From Methanocorpusculum parvum (lineage in GTDB: Archaea; Halobacteriota; Methanomicrobia; Methanomicrobiales; Methanocorpusculaceae): a stretch of 58,533 nucleotides of DNA. A model generated the notes under the pieces. The model was not told the origin of the DNA and searched no databases. It saw only the letters and a list, made by a program, of their open reading frames with translations. A program made the translations under genes and the position numbers. Location of the stretch: the NCBI GenBank assembly GCA_015063085.1, contig SUTD01000006.1, positions 1 through 58,533 on the forward strand, written 5' to 3'. The stretch's first letter is position 1; each line of letters begins with the position of its first letter. Of the stretch, positions 50,257-58,533 are shown in pieces.

Positions 50257-51172
50257 AAAATCATCTGCACCCCGCACACTGCTTCACCGGCAAGGCTACA
50301 ACTTCATCAGCGAAGACAGCAGCGCGGCTGTCAAACCCTGCCTCTGGTGCAAACGGGCTGTTCGGGGCGGAGATTCCTGCTACAAAAATCAGTTCTACGG
50401 AATTGAGACGGCAAAATGCGTTCAGATGACGCCAACCCTTCGCTGTAATCAGCGCTGTATCTTCTGCTGGCGCTCCATCGAGCAGGAAATCGAGGATACG
50501 AAAATCCTTTCGCCGGAAGAGATTATCAAAGCAATCCCTGCTCTCCAGAGAAAGGGACTTTCCGGCGACAAGCCGTTTTCCGATGCCGCATTCTGGGAAG
50601 AGGCAACAACAAACCCGACTCAGTTTGCCATATCGCTCTCCGGAGAACCAACCCTCTATCCGCATCTGGATGAGCTCATCGAGCGCTTAAAGGAAGGAGG
50701 ACGAAGCGTCTTTGTGGTCTCGAACGGAACAGTTCCCGAGATGGTGGAAAAAATCCACCCGACACAGCTTTACTTATCGCTTGATGCTGTGGATGCAAAA
50801 AGCTACGCAGAAATCTGCAATCCGATTGGCGATGCGGAGTACATGTGGCAGAATGTGATGCAGTCCTTCTCGCTTCTCAAAAAGAAGGAAGAAGCAGGTG
50901 TGAGAACTGCTGTTCGCATCACGCTTGTTGCCGGACTCAGTGATTCCTGGAAGGCCGGCTTTGCAAAGATTATCGATACTTCACAACCAATGTATGTGGA
51001 GATAAAAGGATACATGTATCTGGGATACAGTCGAATGAGATTATCAGAAACTGCTGTACCCGGCATGGATTCAATCCGAACGTTTGCATCAGAGCTCGCT
51101 GATGCCGTCGGATACGAAATTATGGACGAAAACGTGCCAAGCCGCGTTGTCTGTCTGAGGAGAAAAACATGA
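50249..51172 (+). CDS. taw1: 4-demethylwyosine synthase (TYW1)
   Basis: A 307-residue radical SAM enzyme forming the tricyclic base of wyosine at position 37 of tRNA-Phe. Two cluster motifs: Cys66-x3-Cys70-x2-Cys73 ([11 protein letters not shown]) for SAM, and N-terminal Cys31, 44 and 57 ([19 protein letters not shown]) for the second cluster. Later [28 protein letters not shown] and [12 protein letters not shown] are family segments. ATG 50249 is within mobB's end; earlier in-frame Met residues lie in mobB. Overlaps sepS by four bases. Confidence 0.95.
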   Translation: MSEKSSAPRTLLHRQGYNFISEDSSAAVKPCLWCKRAVRGGDSCYKNQFYGIETAKCVQMTPTLRCNQRCIFCWRSIEQEIEDTKILSPEEIIKAIPALQRKGLSGDKPFSDAAFWEEATTNPTQFAISLSGEPTLYPHLDELIERLKEGGRSVFVVSNGTVPEMVEKIHPTQLYLSLDAVDAKSYAEICNPIGDAEYMWQNVMQSFSLLKKKEEAGVRTAVRITLVAGLSDSWKAGFAKIIDTSQPMYVEIKGYMYLGYSRMRLSETAVPGMDSIRTFASELADAVGYEIMDENVPSRVVCLRRKT

Positions 51173-52749
51173 GATTTGATGTTGAGGAGTTTAAAGAACG
51201 CCGGAAAACCGATTTTGAAGGTGCCTGGCATGCGGGGCCGTCCGTAATTACCCCGCCTGTATCGTCTGCTGTTTACCCGCGCTACACATACAAGCGCGCA
51301 AAGGTGCACCCGATTTATGACACCATTGCCCGCCTGCGCGCTGCATACATGAGCATGGGCTTTGACGAAGCCATGGTCCCTGTTTTCATCGACGAGTCCG
51401 ATGTCTACCGCCAGTTCGGTCCGGAAGCTGCTGCAGTCTTAGACCGCGTTTACTATGTTGGCGGTCTGCCGCGTCCAAACGTTGGAATCTCCAACGAGCG
51501 TCTCGCAAAGATTGCAGAAATCATCGGACACCCGCTCGAGGAAGGAACCGAAGAGAAACTGATGAAGTGTCTGCACGGATACAAGAAGGGCAAGTTCGAC
51601 GGAGACGACTTAACCCATGAGATGTCCGTTGCCTTAAAGGTCGATGACGGCGTTGTCGTCCACATCTTAGACACCGTCTTCCCGGAGTTCAAGAACTTAG
51701 CACCGGAGTGTTCCAGAACCACCCTTCGCTCCCACATGACCAGCGGCTGGTTCATCTCTCTTTCCCAGATGTGGGACAAGAGACCTCTTCCAATCCGCAT
51801 GTTCTCTGTCGACCGCTGCTTCCGCCGCGAGCAGGAAGAGGATGCAACGCATCTTCGAACCTACCACTCCGCATCCTGTATCGTTGCAGGCGAGGATGTA
51901 ACTGTTGAGGAAGGAAAAGCAGTCGCAGCCGGTCTTCTTTCCGCATTCGGCTTTACCGAGTTCCGTTTCCAGCCGGATGAGAAGCGCTCCAAATACTACA
52001 TGCCCGAAACCCAGACCGAGGTCTACGGAAAGCACCCGGTTCACGGATGGGTTGAGGTCGCAACCTTTGGCATCTACTCGCCTGCAGCCCTTGCCGAGTA
52101 CGGTGTCGGTGTTCCGGTCATGAACCTCGGAATGGGTGTCGAGCGCTTAGCAATGGTCTTAACCCAGGCAGAGGATGTTAGAAAGCTTTCTCACCCGCAG
52201 CTTTATGCCCCGGACTACACCGACGGCGAAATCGCCCGCGGTGTCGGTCTCAAGGAAGAGCCGCAGACAATCGAAGGCCGCCGCGCAGTTCAGGCAATCA
52301 TGAAGATCGCTGCAGAAAATGCAAAGGCACAGTCCCCGTGTTCCTTTGCCGCATGGGAGGGCGAGCTCTTCGGACAGAAGGTCGAAATCTCCGTCTCAGA
52401 GCCGGAAGAGAACTCCACGCTCCTCGGCCCTGCCGCACTTAACGAAATCTTTGTCAGAAACGGTGCAGTATTAGGAGTGCCGGACACCGAGAAGTTCAAA
52501 GATGTCCGCGAGGAGGGAACTCCTGTCGGCATCTCCTTCCTCTTCGCCGCCGCAAACCTTGCGGTTGCAAGAATCGAAGAGGCAGCACGCTTAGGCGAGA
52601 CTGCAAGCGTTCAGATTAAGATGTCCAAGCACCCAAGCGACATCAACATTAAAATCGAAGAGTGGGCAATGCGTTACATCACCGATAACAAGAGAAAGAT
52701 TGATTTACGCGGCCCGGTCTTCATGACGGTCTCCTCAAAACTTCTCTAA
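51169..52749 (+). CDS. sepS: O-phosphoserine-tRNA(Cys) ligase
   Basis: SepRS charges tRNA-Cys with O-phosphoserine, which SepCysS converts to Cys-tRNA; typical of methanogens lacking or supplementing CysRS. The 526-residue class II synthetase shows motif 2 ([26 protein letters not shown]), the phosphoserine-binding segment SHMTSGWF with Thr and Ser, and motif 3 [11 protein letters not shown]; the C-terminal anticodon-binding domain follows. ATG 51169 overlaps taw1 by four bases. Frequent TTA leucine codons indicate high expression, like the polymerase genes. Confidence 0.96.
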   Translation: MRFDVEEFKERRKTDFEGAWHAGPSVITPPVSSAVYPRYTYKRAKVHPIYDTIARLRAAYMSMGFDEAMVPVFIDESDVYRQFGPEAAAVLDRVYYVGGLPRPNVGISNERLAKIAEIIGHPLEEGTEEKLMKCLHGYKKGKFDGDDLTHEMSVALKVDDGVVVHILDTVFPEFKNLAPECSRTTLRSHMTSGWFISLSQMWDKRPLPIRMFSVDRCFRREQEEDATHLRTYHSASCIVAGEDVTVEEGKAVAAGLLSAFGFTEFRFQPDEKRSKYYMPETQTEVYGKHPVHGWVEVATFGIYSPAALAEYGVGVPVMNLGMGVERLAMVLTQAEDVRKLSHPQLYAPDYTDGEIARGVGLKEEPQTIEGRRAVQAIMKIAAENAKAQSPCSFAAWEGELFGQKVEISVSEPEENSTLLGPAALNEIFVRNGAVLGVPDTEKFKDVREEGTPVGISFLFAAANLAVARIEEAARLGETASVQIKMSKHPSDINIKIEEWAMRYITDNKRKIDLRGPVFMTVSSKLL

Positions 52750-52757
52750 AGGAGGTC
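52750..52757 (+). promoter_or_regulatory. Strong Shine-Dalgarno before fumarase alpha
   Basis: AAGGAGGT at 52750-52757 ends two bases before ATG 52760 and overlaps the end of sepS, making independent initiation at the fumarase gene likely. Confidence 0.6.
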
Positions 52758-52759
52758 TC

Positions 52760-53578
52760 ATGCCTTCTCCTTTTTTTGAAAAGGTTGCTTCAGCAGTCGA
52801 GGCAGCTATTCATGACGCGGAAACCGAGCTTCCCGCAGATGTTATTTCAGCTCTTTCCAAAGCCTACGAGACAGAGACGAGCGCTGTTGCAAAAGGCGAG
52901 TATGAAAATATTTTTTCGAACCTGAGGATTGCAAAGGAGCGCGATGTTCCCATCTGTCAGGATACGGGGCTTATTGTTCTCTATATCACGCTTCCGCCGG
53001 ACGTGCCGTACTCAGCCGAGCTCTATGAGGCGGCAGCCGAAGGAGTTCGCCGGGCAACGGTTTCTGTGCCGCTTCGGCCAAACGCGGTAGATCCGGTCTC
53101 CCGCGAAAACTCCGGCGATAACTGCGGCATCGGGATGCCGTCGATTCACATCTCGCCCGGCGATTCGTTCTCGGTAACCGTTCTTCCAAAGGGTGCGGGA
53201 TCGGAAAATATGTCGCAGATTAAAATGATGCTTCCGTCTGAGGTTGGCAGTATCGCTGATTTCGTCTGCGAGGTGGTAAAAACCGCAGGCTCGCGTCCCT
53301 GTCCGCCGATTGTGGTCGGGGTTGGAATTGGCGGTACGTTTGATTCCGCTCCGGCTCTTGCGAAAGAGGCGCTTCTTTTGCCGATTGATTCGATGGATGC
53401 GTTCGAGCAGTCTCTCTGCGACCGGATTAATGAGCTTGGAATCGGAGCGATGGGTCTTGGCGGAAAGACGACTGCGCTTGCCGTCAAGGTAAAACGCGGA
53501 GCATGCCACACGGCAAGCCTTCCGGTCGCGGTAAATATTCAGTGCTGGTGCTGCAGACGCAGGAGGGTTGAGTTATGA
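52760..53578 (+). CDS. Fumarate hydratase, alpha subunit (class I)
   Basis: The N-terminal half of a two-subunit, oxygen-labile 4Fe-4S fumarase that interconverts fumarate and malate in the incomplete reductive TCA branch of methanogens. 272 residues. Cluster ligands are visible: Cys66 (PICQDTGLI), Cys181 (RPCPPIVVGVGIGGT) and Cys249 (GACHTASLPVAVNIQCW). GAGSENMSQIKMMLP is the family substrate segment. The C-terminus CWCCRRRRVEL is unusually Cys/Arg-rich but in line with CHAxRH of relatives. Overlaps the beta subunit gene by four bases. Confidence 0.94.
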   Translation: MPSPFFEKVASAVEAAIHDAETELPADVISALSKAYETETSAVAKGEYENIFSNLRIAKERDVPICQDTGLIVLYITLPPDVPYSAELYEAAAEGVRRATVSVPLRPNAVDPVSRENSGDNCGIGMPSIHISPGDSFSVTVLPKGAGSENMSQIKMMLPSEVGSIADFVCEVVKTAGSRPCPPIVVGVGIGGTFDSAPALAKEALLLPIDSMDAFEQSLCDRINELGIGAMGLGGKTTALAVKVKRGACHTASLPVAVNIQCWCCRRRRVEL

Positions 53579-54075
53579 GGCTTACCGCTCCTTTGGGCGA
53601 TGAGGTCTTGTCGCTTACTGCAGGTGACCGGGTGCTTTTGTCGGGTACTGTCTATACCGCACGCGATGAGGCGCATTTAAAGATTTTAGAGGACGGTTTT
53701 CCGTTCAATCCGGACGGTGCCGTGCTGTATCACTGCGGGCCGGTGATTGCCGATGGTGCGGTTGTCGCAGCAGGGCCTACGACCTCTGCCCGGATGAATG
53801 CGCTTACAAAGCCGATGCTTGATGCAGGCATTCGCGGTCTTATTGGAAAAGGCGGGATGTCTGATGCGGTTGTTGAGGCTTTACGCGGCCGCGGGGTTTA
53901 TTTTGCCTTTACCGGCGGCTGTGCTGCTCTTGCGGCTTCCTGTATGCAGCTCAAAGGCGTACACTACGCAGAGCTTGGCATGGCAGAAGCGGTCTGGGAG
54001 ATTGAGCTTTCGGATTTCCCGCTTGTTGTGGGGATTGATTCGAAGGGGAACAATCTGTTTCAGAACGGACGATGA
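53575..54075 (+). CDS. Fumarate hydratase, beta subunit (class I)
   Basis: A 166-residue C-terminal domain of class I fumarase (Fumerase_C, swivelling beta/beta/alpha). Family features: LTAGDRVLLSGTVYTARDEAHLKILEDG, YHCGPV, GPTTSARMNALT, GLIGKGGMSDAVVEALRGRG, YFAFTGGCAALAA and the final EAVWEIELSDFPLVVGIDSKGNNLF. Together with the alpha subunit it completes the enzyme; no tartrate dehydratase features separate it from TtdB with certainty, but fumarase is expected in this context. Ends in a hairpin that carries its stop codon. Confidence 0.94.
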   Translation: MRLTAPLGDEVLSLTAGDRVLLSGTVYTARDEAHLKILEDGFPFNPDGAVLYHCGPVIADGAVVAAGPTTSARMNALTKPMLDAGIRGLIGKGGMSDAVVEALRGRGVYFAFTGGCAALAASCMQLKGVHYAELGMAEAVWEIELSDFPLVVGIDSKGNNLFQNGR

Positions 54076-54090
54076 GAATCCGTATTCTCA
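54073..54090. terminator. Hairpin between convergent fumarase and BMP genes
   Basis: TGAGAAT (54073-54079), CCGT, ATTCTCA (54084-54090): a perfect seven-pair stem that includes the stop codon of the beta subunit. No T-run, so it may protect transcript ends rather than terminate. Confidence 0.4.
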
Positions 54091-55146
54091 CAGCCGCTCT
54101 TTTGAAAAACCGTTGATTCCGTACTTCACTGCTGACGGAACAGCAATCTTTCCCTCGGCAATTTCCTGCTCAACGGCTTTTGCTTTTTTGATAACAGACT
54201 CCGGGACAACGTCTTTCATATATCCGGCAACTCCTACATAGTCCCCGTCTGCATATCCTAAGATGACTGTTTCTCCGCTGAAGTCCTCCCCTGCTTTGTA
54301 GCGGAGAACCGTATCGCGTACTGCCTGCGGGATGTGTTTTACCACACTGAAAATCACTGCATCAGGGGCTAAATAACTCTGGTCCACATCAACGCCGATG
54401 ACATATTTTCCGCAATCATCTGCTGCTTCAATCACTCCTGTTCCGCAGGTTCCGGCAACCTGATACACAATGTCTGCTCCTGCATCGTACATCGAAAGAG
54501 CAGACGAGTAGCCGAGACCTGCATCGAGGAACGAACCGGTGTAGTCGAATAACACCTCTATATCAGCACCCCGTTCCTTTTCCGCCCGCTCAACTCCTGC
54601 GGCAAATCCTACGGCAAAGTCCTCGACAATATAGGTCTGCACCCCTCCGACGAATCCGATAATCTTTGATTCTGTTACCATTCCTGCGACATATCCTGCG
54701 ACATAACTCGGCTCATTCGAGCGGAAAATAATATTTCCCACATTGTCCGGCTGTTCTCCTGCGGAGTAGTCAGTATCCACCATCAGATACTTCTGCGCCG
54801 GATTTGCCAGAGCTGAAGAGGTCATTGAGTCGATGACCGTATATCCGCCGGTTACAATTATGTCTGCTTCATGCTGATGAATCAGCTCTTCTGCCGAACC
54901 CCAGACCTTGCTTACCGCGTCTTCAATGCAGGGAACGGTTACTACTCCCTCCTCTTTGCTTAACAGATAGACGCCTTCTGCAATCTGCAGCGTAAACGAA
55001 TCAAATCCGCTTTCCAGCTCCATCACCAGACCAACGGTGTACTCCTCTTCTTCCGGGGCGAACAGTGTGTCTGCGGTAAAAATATAGCCGACAAAACAGA
55101 GTGTCAGAATCACCGCGGCTATACCCAGAATATCGAGGAGTTTCAT
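54088..55146 (-). CDS. Membrane-anchored BMP/PnrA-type binding protein
   Basis: A 352-residue protein with an N-terminal uncleaved-looking membrane helix (residues about 7-26, no Cys lipobox) and an external periplasmic-binding domain of the BMP family, which in bacteria binds nucleosides: YTVGLVME, DIIVTGGYTVIDS, SYVAGYVAGMVTESKIIGFVGG, AFAAGVERAEKERGAD-like VGFAAGVERAEKE, YQVAGTCGTGVIEAADDCGKYVIGVDVDQ, and IFSVVKHIPQAV. No ABC ATPase or permease genes accompany it. It is divergent, by 44 bases, from the Nramp/5TM fusion gene, so joint control is likely. Confidence 0.88.
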   Translation of the reverse strand: MKLLDILGIAAVILTLCFVGYIFTADTLFAPEEEEYTVGLVMELESGFDSFTLQIAEGVYLLSKEEGVVTVPCIEDAVSKVWGSAEELIHQHEADIIVTGGYTVIDSMTSSALANPAQKYLMVDTDYSAGEQPDNVGNIIFRSNEPSYVAGYVAGMVTESKIIGFVGGVQTYIVEDFAVGFAAGVERAEKERGADIEVLFDYTGSFLDAGLGYSSALSMYDAGADIVYQVAGTCGTGVIEAADDCGKYVIGVDVDQSYLAPDAVIFSVVKHIPQAVRDTVLRYKAGEDFSGETVILGYADGDYVGVAGYMKDVVPESVIKKAKAVEQEIAEGKIAVPSAVKYGINGFSKERL

Positions 55147-55190
55147 ATCTACAATAGTATTTATTTCCGCGATACAAATATTTACTCAAT
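55147..55190. promoter_or_regulatory. Compact divergent promoter, 44 bases
   Basis: For the plus strand, AGTATTTATTTCC (about 55155-55167) lies 26-35 bases before ATG 55191. For the minus strand, GTAAATATTTG (about 55174-55184) is some 30 bases before ATG 55146. Both messages would be leaderless, with interleaved TATA boxes, so transcription of the two sides should be mutually linked. Confidence 0.5.
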
Positions 55191-57173
55191 ATGAAGGAGA
55201 GCAGACTGTCCCGTTTCAGGAAATGGTTCGCAAACACGTTTGTGTTCTTCGGACCCGGTCTTCTTCTGGCAATTACTGCCGCAGGCGAGGCCGGAATCAC
55301 TGAAGCGATTGAGATTGGAGCACACTTCGGGCTTGCTCTTCTCTGGGTAGTCATTATCACGCTCGTATTCAAATATGCATTCACCAACGGAATTGCCCGG
55401 TATACGCTTGCAACAGGACAGACCATCTTCGACGTCTTGCCCAAACTTCCGGGGCCGAAAAACTGGGGTCCGATTTTAGTCATTGTATCCTACTGTCTTG
55501 AGATGTTTGCAATCGGCGCAATGGTTCTTTTTGCTGCCACCTTCCTCGACTATCTTATACCGGGCGTATTTTCCCTGTTCCTTCTGTCGATAACCCTCCT
55601 TGTTGCAGCCCTGGCACTTCTTCGAACCCACATCTACCACAAGTTCGAACAGATTATGGCGGTAATCGTTCTCGTCATGGGAATCTTTATGATTATCATC
55701 CTCTCCGCCTTCCCGTTCAACGTAGAGATGATAGCATCCGGTCTCATCCCGAATATTCCAACGGGGTCAGAGACCGCAATCTTAGCAATTTTAGGAGTTG
55801 TCGGCTCAGGTCTGAACTTAATGCTGTACTCTGTGTGGCTGAAGGAAAAGACGGACAAGACAGAGGCTGCAGAGGGCGTGTGCTCTGTCAAAGGCGAGGC
55901 ATTCTTCAAGCGGTTCATCAAGAGCGTAAACATCGACATCGCGCTTGGATTCTTCATAGTCGCGCTCGTTACCTTCGGCTTCATGTGTCTCGGCTATGCC
56001 GGATTTGCCGTGTCTTTTATGCCGCACGGAGCAGAGCTTAACTTAAACATCTTAATCACCCAGGTTCTCTATCTTTTCAGCTCTATTCCGTACGGTACCT
56101 ACCTCTTCCTGCTGTTCGTGGCAGTTATCTTCTTCGGCTCTGTTGTTGTCGGAATTGATGCAAGAGCCAAGGCACTGACGCGTGTTGTCATCTCGATGCG
56201 GGAGAATGCCGAAAAGACAAAAATCAAAGGCGGCAGAATTTACCAGTTCTTCATCTGGTTATTTGTCGCAATCATTCTTCTGTCGATTGGCATCAACCAG
56301 CCGATGGCGGTCATCAGAACGAGTGCGGTTCTTTGCGCACTGCTCTTTGGTGTGTTCGGCTTCATTCTGATTTACGTAAACACCTGTCTTCCCGAATATG
56401 CACGGGCAAGCAGACTCTGGATGCTTGTGATCGGCATCGGAAGCGTGCTGTCTGTCTATGTGGCTCTTCTGATTGAAGGCTCATTTTTGGAGTTCGGGCT
56501 TCCGCTCTTTGAAAGCGTTTTAGTCTGTTCGGTTATCTTCTATATCTTCTGCCGGACAAAGACCTTCGAGCGGATGGCATCGGGAACTTCCAACATCGTT
56601 GATAAGTTCTGGGTTATCTTTATCTTTGGCATCATCTCGGTGTACGGTACCTACAGCGGAATCACCATTGCCGGAGAGTACGGAGGCTACATCCTAAACT
56701 TCAGAGACTTGGGGGCTATGGTTGCCGGAGTTTTAGGAGGGCCTGTTGTCGGATTCTTTGCGGGTTTAATCGGAGGACTGTATCGTCTCTCTGTCGGCGG
56801 AGTGACTGCTGTTCCCTGTTTCCTTGCAACGCTTGCGGCAGGTCTTCTTTCAGGATTTGCCATTCGCTCATGGAAGGGCAGATTTACCATGCGCCGGGCA
56901 GTCTACATTGCAGCAGTCGTTGAGCTGCTGCATCTTCTTGTCATCTTCCCAATTTATGTCCTTGCAGCCGGTGCGATGGACTTTGTCATGATTCAGGACG
57001 TCATTGTGACAACGCTTCTTCCGATGACCATTGTCAACGCCGCAGGTCTGATGATTTTTGCCCACTTCTCGCAGAAGTTCCCGCTTCTTGAGAGCGGTCT
57101 GAAGAAGATGACGCCAAAGAGCATTGCAGCAGAGATTCGAAGTCTTATCTCTCACGAGGAGGATACCAAATGA
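55191..57173 (+). CDS. Nramp-like transporter fused to LytS-type 5TM sensor domain
   Basis: A 660-residue polytopic protein. Residues about 15-430 resemble the Nramp/APC fold (FGPGLLLAITAAGEAGITEAIEIGA at 20-44), but the metal-binding DPGN of helix 1 is replaced by AAGEAG, and the helix 6 region (GSGLNLMLYSVWLKEK) lacks the metal-binding MPH. Residues about 465-625 match the five-helix LytS receptor domain (5TMR-LYT): AGVLGGPVVGFFAGLIGGLYRLSVGG, then LAAGLLSGFAI. In bacteria that domain sits on histidine kinases or GGDEF enzymes, not transporters. A short cytoplasmic tail (KSIAAEIRSLISHEEDTK) has no kinase. Overlaps the next gene by four bases. Confidence 0.85.
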   Translation: MKESRLSRFRKWFANTFVFFGPGLLLAITAAGEAGITEAIEIGAHFGLALLWVVIITLVFKYAFTNGIARYTLATGQTIFDVLPKLPGPKNWGPILVIVSYCLEMFAIGAMVLFAATFLDYLIPGVFSLFLLSITLLVAALALLRTHIYHKFEQIMAVIVLVMGIFMIIILSAFPFNVEMIASGLIPNIPTGSETAILAILGVVGSGLNLMLYSVWLKEKTDKTEAAEGVCSVKGEAFFKRFIKSVNIDIALGFFIVALVTFGFMCLGYAGFAVSFMPHGAELNLNILITQVLYLFSSIPYGTYLFLLFVAVIFFGSVVVGIDARAKALTRVVISMRENAEKTKIKGGRIYQFFIWLFVAIILLSIGINQPMAVIRTSAVLCALLFGVFGFILIYVNTCLPEYARASRLWMLVIGIGSVLSVYVALLIEGSFLEFGLPLFESVLVCSVIFYIFCRTKTFERMASGTSNIVDKFWVIFIFGIISVYGTYSGITIAGEYGGYILNFRDLGAMVAGVLGGPVVGFFAGLIGGLYRLSVGGVTAVPCFLATLAAGLLSGFAIRSWKGRFTMRRAVYIAAVVELLHLLVIFPIYVLAAGAMDFVMIQDVIVTTLLPMTIVNAAGLMIFAHFSQKFPLLESGLKKMTPKSIAAEIRSLISHEEDTK

Positions 57174-58360
57174 ACCACAACGAAGAGCACCGCATCGGTC
57201 TTCCGAAAAAGGGCACAATTATCATGATTGCAGTTCTGGTGATTCTGGTAAATCTCCTGTTCGTCTCGGTCGGCGACTATCCGGAGGATAATGAAATCCG
57301 CGTGGCCGTTCTTCTGCCGTTTTCAGGAGGCATGGAGGAGTTTGGAATCGAGTATGCCCGCGGTATCGAGATTGCCGTCGAAGAGCTGAATTACCATGTG
57401 CTTCCGGGAGGCAGGACATATGCCGTTGAGTACTTCGATACGAAAGGCGACACCATGTCACTTTTAAACACCTTCCTTGAGATTTACAACGAAGGGTATC
57501 CGGTTGTCATAGGCCCTATGACCTCGACCGAGGCGCTTGCAATCGCAAAGTATGCGGAGGTTCTGGGAGTTGTTCTGCTCTCTCCGGGTGCGACCACAGA
57601 TGAACTTACCGAGTACCGTGACTATGTGTTCAGAACAGTTTCATCCGACAGGTACTTAGGGCTTGGTCTGGGAAAGATTGTCGGCGGAAACGAGGCATTC
57701 GAAGATATCATGATCCTCCACACCGACGACAGTTACGGAATCGGTCTGGTCGAGCTGTTCGTTGAAGAGCTTGAGAAGTATCACAAGGAGCCGAAGGCAG
57801 TTGTTGATATTCCGCTTGAGACGTATGAGACGGAGTTCGATATGGATGCGTTTGTCGCACAGATGCAGCAGATTAATCCTGATGCTGTCTTTGCGGTCAC
57901 GCCCAACTCGGCAAGTTTTGTTGAGCTTATGGAAAAAGCCGACAAAGCCGGTCTTCACCCGCAGTGGTTTGTGACCGACAACTCAGCAAGCTCCGAGGTT
58001 GCGAGTTCCGGTGAGTTTGCAGAAGGAGTTATTGCTGCGGTTCCGTCCAAGAAAGGTTCGGATGTGACATATGCCAAACGCTATGAGGATAAGTTCCATG
58101 TTCCGATGAAAATCCTGGACTCTATCTACGGATATGATGCGATGATGATGGTATCAGAAGCAGTCAACAGCAGAGGATACACCGCAGAGCAGATTCGCGA
58201 TGGTCTTTTGGATATCAGATATGTGGGACTTTCCGGCGCTATCGTTTTTGATGAGAACGGGGACCGGTATCCGGTCTATGACGTGATGCAGGTTCGAGAC
58301 GGCGAGTGGGTTGTTCTTCCGTGGAGCGAAGTTATGTCCTTTGAGACGGGACACCATTAA
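57170..58360 (+). CDS. Membrane-anchored LivJ-type (Peripla_BP_6) binding protein
   Basis: A 396-residue protein: cytoplasmic N-terminus, one membrane helix (residues about 17-35) without lipobox, then a type I periplasmic-binding domain as in branched-chain amino-acid receptors: IRVAVLLPFSGGMEEFGIEYARGIEIAVEELN, VVIGPMTSTEALAIAKYAE, VVLLSPGATTDEL, MILHTDDSYGIGLVELF, DAVFAVTPNSASFVELMEKADKAGL and YGYDAMMMVSEAV. ATG 57170 overlaps the Nramp/5TM gene by four bases, indicating that the receptor and the membrane protein are made together. No LivH/M/G/F partners are present in the window. Confidence 0.9.
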   Translation: MNHNEEHRIGLPKKGTIIMIAVLVILVNLLFVSVGDYPEDNEIRVAVLLPFSGGMEEFGIEYARGIEIAVEELNYHVLPGGRTYAVEYFDTKGDTMSLLNTFLEIYNEGYPVVIGPMTSTEALAIAKYAEVLGVVLLSPGATTDELTEYRDYVFRTVSSDRYLGLGLGKIVGGNEAFEDIMILHTDDSYGIGLVELFVEELEKYHKEPKAVVDIPLETYETEFDMDAFVAQMQQINPDAVFAVTPNSASFVELMEKADKAGLHPQWFVTDNSASSEVASSGEFAEGVIAAVPSKKGSDVTYAKRYEDKFHVPMKILDSIYGYDAMMMVSEAVNSRGYTAEQIRDGLLDIRYVGLSGAIVFDENGDRYPVYDVMQVRDGEWVVLPWSEVMSFETGHH

Positions 58361-58386
58361 CCGCTTTTTTGGTTAGGCGGTTTTCT
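58359..58386 (+). terminator. Hairpin terminator after the LivJ-type gene
   Basis: AACCGC (58359-58364) pairs with GCGGTT (58377-58382), followed by TTTC. It includes the end of the stop codon and closes the two-gene operon. Confidence 0.55.
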
Positions 58387-58419
58387 TTAGATTACATAAT
58401 CTGCCCTGACAACATTTTA

Positions 58420-58487
58420 TCATGTATAAAAACATATTATCCATCTACAGTAGGATGTAGACGGTTTCTCTCTGGTCTTACTTGGAG
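58420..58487 (+). promoter_or_regulatory. Promoter and RBS of the last, truncated gene
   Basis: GTATAAAAAC at about 58424-58433 is a TATA-like box predicting a leader of about 40 bases; GGAG at 58484-58487 lies eight bases before ATG 58496. Confidence 0.45.
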
Positions 58488-58495
58488 TATTTACT

Positions 58496-58533
58496 ATGGA
58501 TGAAAACGCAAAAAATGAAATGCGGAACTATTT
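58496..58533 (+). CDS. Start of an unidentified gene, cut by window end
   Basis: ATG 58496 with a GGAG ribosome site starts MDENAKNEMRNYF and runs off the window. Twelve codons are too few to identify it. As the gene directly after the Nramp/5TM-LivJ unit it could be part of the same system. Confidence 0.4.
   Translation, partial: MDENAKNEMRNY

Overview
This window is a stretch of chromosome from a methanogenic archaeon. Evidence for that: an archaeal multi-subunit RNA polymerase operon (H, B'', B', A', A''), a HMf-type histone, RfcL, a SepS-type Cys-tRNA pathway enzyme, coenzyme F420 (CofH) and methanopterin (MptE) biosynthesis, a formylmethanofuran dehydrogenase subunit, three methanogenesis-marker proteins (Mmp2, Mmp4/MtxX, Mmp11), archaeal TATA boxes about 25-30 nt before many start codons, and archaeal initiator tRNA. 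The moderate GC content and gene repertoire fit Methanomicrobiales, most likely near Methanocorpusculum; that placement is from memory of the group, not from a search.

Layout. 1-2.7 kb: the end of rps10, then a four-gene operon of class III signal-peptide (type IV pilin-like) proteins on the minus strand. 2.8-7.1 kb: rfcL divergent from mmp2-mtxX, then histone and an orphan gene. 7.1-7.7 kb: two nearly identical tRNA-Lys(CUU) genes with duplicated promoters. 7.7-11.5 kb: TrkA-N/DHH fusion, mptE and a radical SAM protein in one overlapping operon. 11.5-20.4 kb: MFS exporter, nucleotidyltransferase, a DUF2089-like regulator with two tandem small membrane proteins, and two acyl-CoA synthetase paralogues bracketing nfo and two unknown genes. 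20.5-30.2 kb: DRG GTPase, tRNA-Glu, tRNA-Lys(UUU), and the RNA polymerase operon with a clear terminator. 30.1-30.9 kb: a gene-poor stretch with two microprotein genes and a short repeat present in inverted copies, one of them flanked by a 22-bp direct repeat.

30.9-35.2 kb: a tightly overlapped operon of gamma-carbonic-anhydrase-like protein, a short HdrA-like protein, MtnA and DUF116, preceded by a DUF169 protein. 35.3-37.5 kb: archaeal prepilin peptidase (a candidate partner for the pilin operon at the left end), an EamA permease, initiator tRNA-Met and tRNA-Leu. 37.5-41.9 kb: minus-strand run of unknown/OB-fold proteins, HTH regulator, divergent UppS-like protein, signal peptidase and CofH. 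42-47.9 kb: small winged-helix regulator behind nested palindromes, Mmp11, rubredoxin, a Cys-rich HTH regulator, ThiC, HEAT protein, and a PdxY-alcohol dehydrogenase pair. 48-54 kb: a fused formylmethanofuran dehydrogenase D-B subunit divergent from mobB-taw1-sepS and the two fumarase subunits.

54-58.5 kb is the most unusual region. A membrane-anchored BMP/PnrA-type binding protein is divergent from an operon that encodes an Nramp-like transporter fused to a LytS-type five-helix sensor domain, followed by a membrane-anchored LivJ-type binding protein. No ABC ATPase or permease is present in the window. This looks like a receptor/transport or signalling unit that I do not recognise as described.
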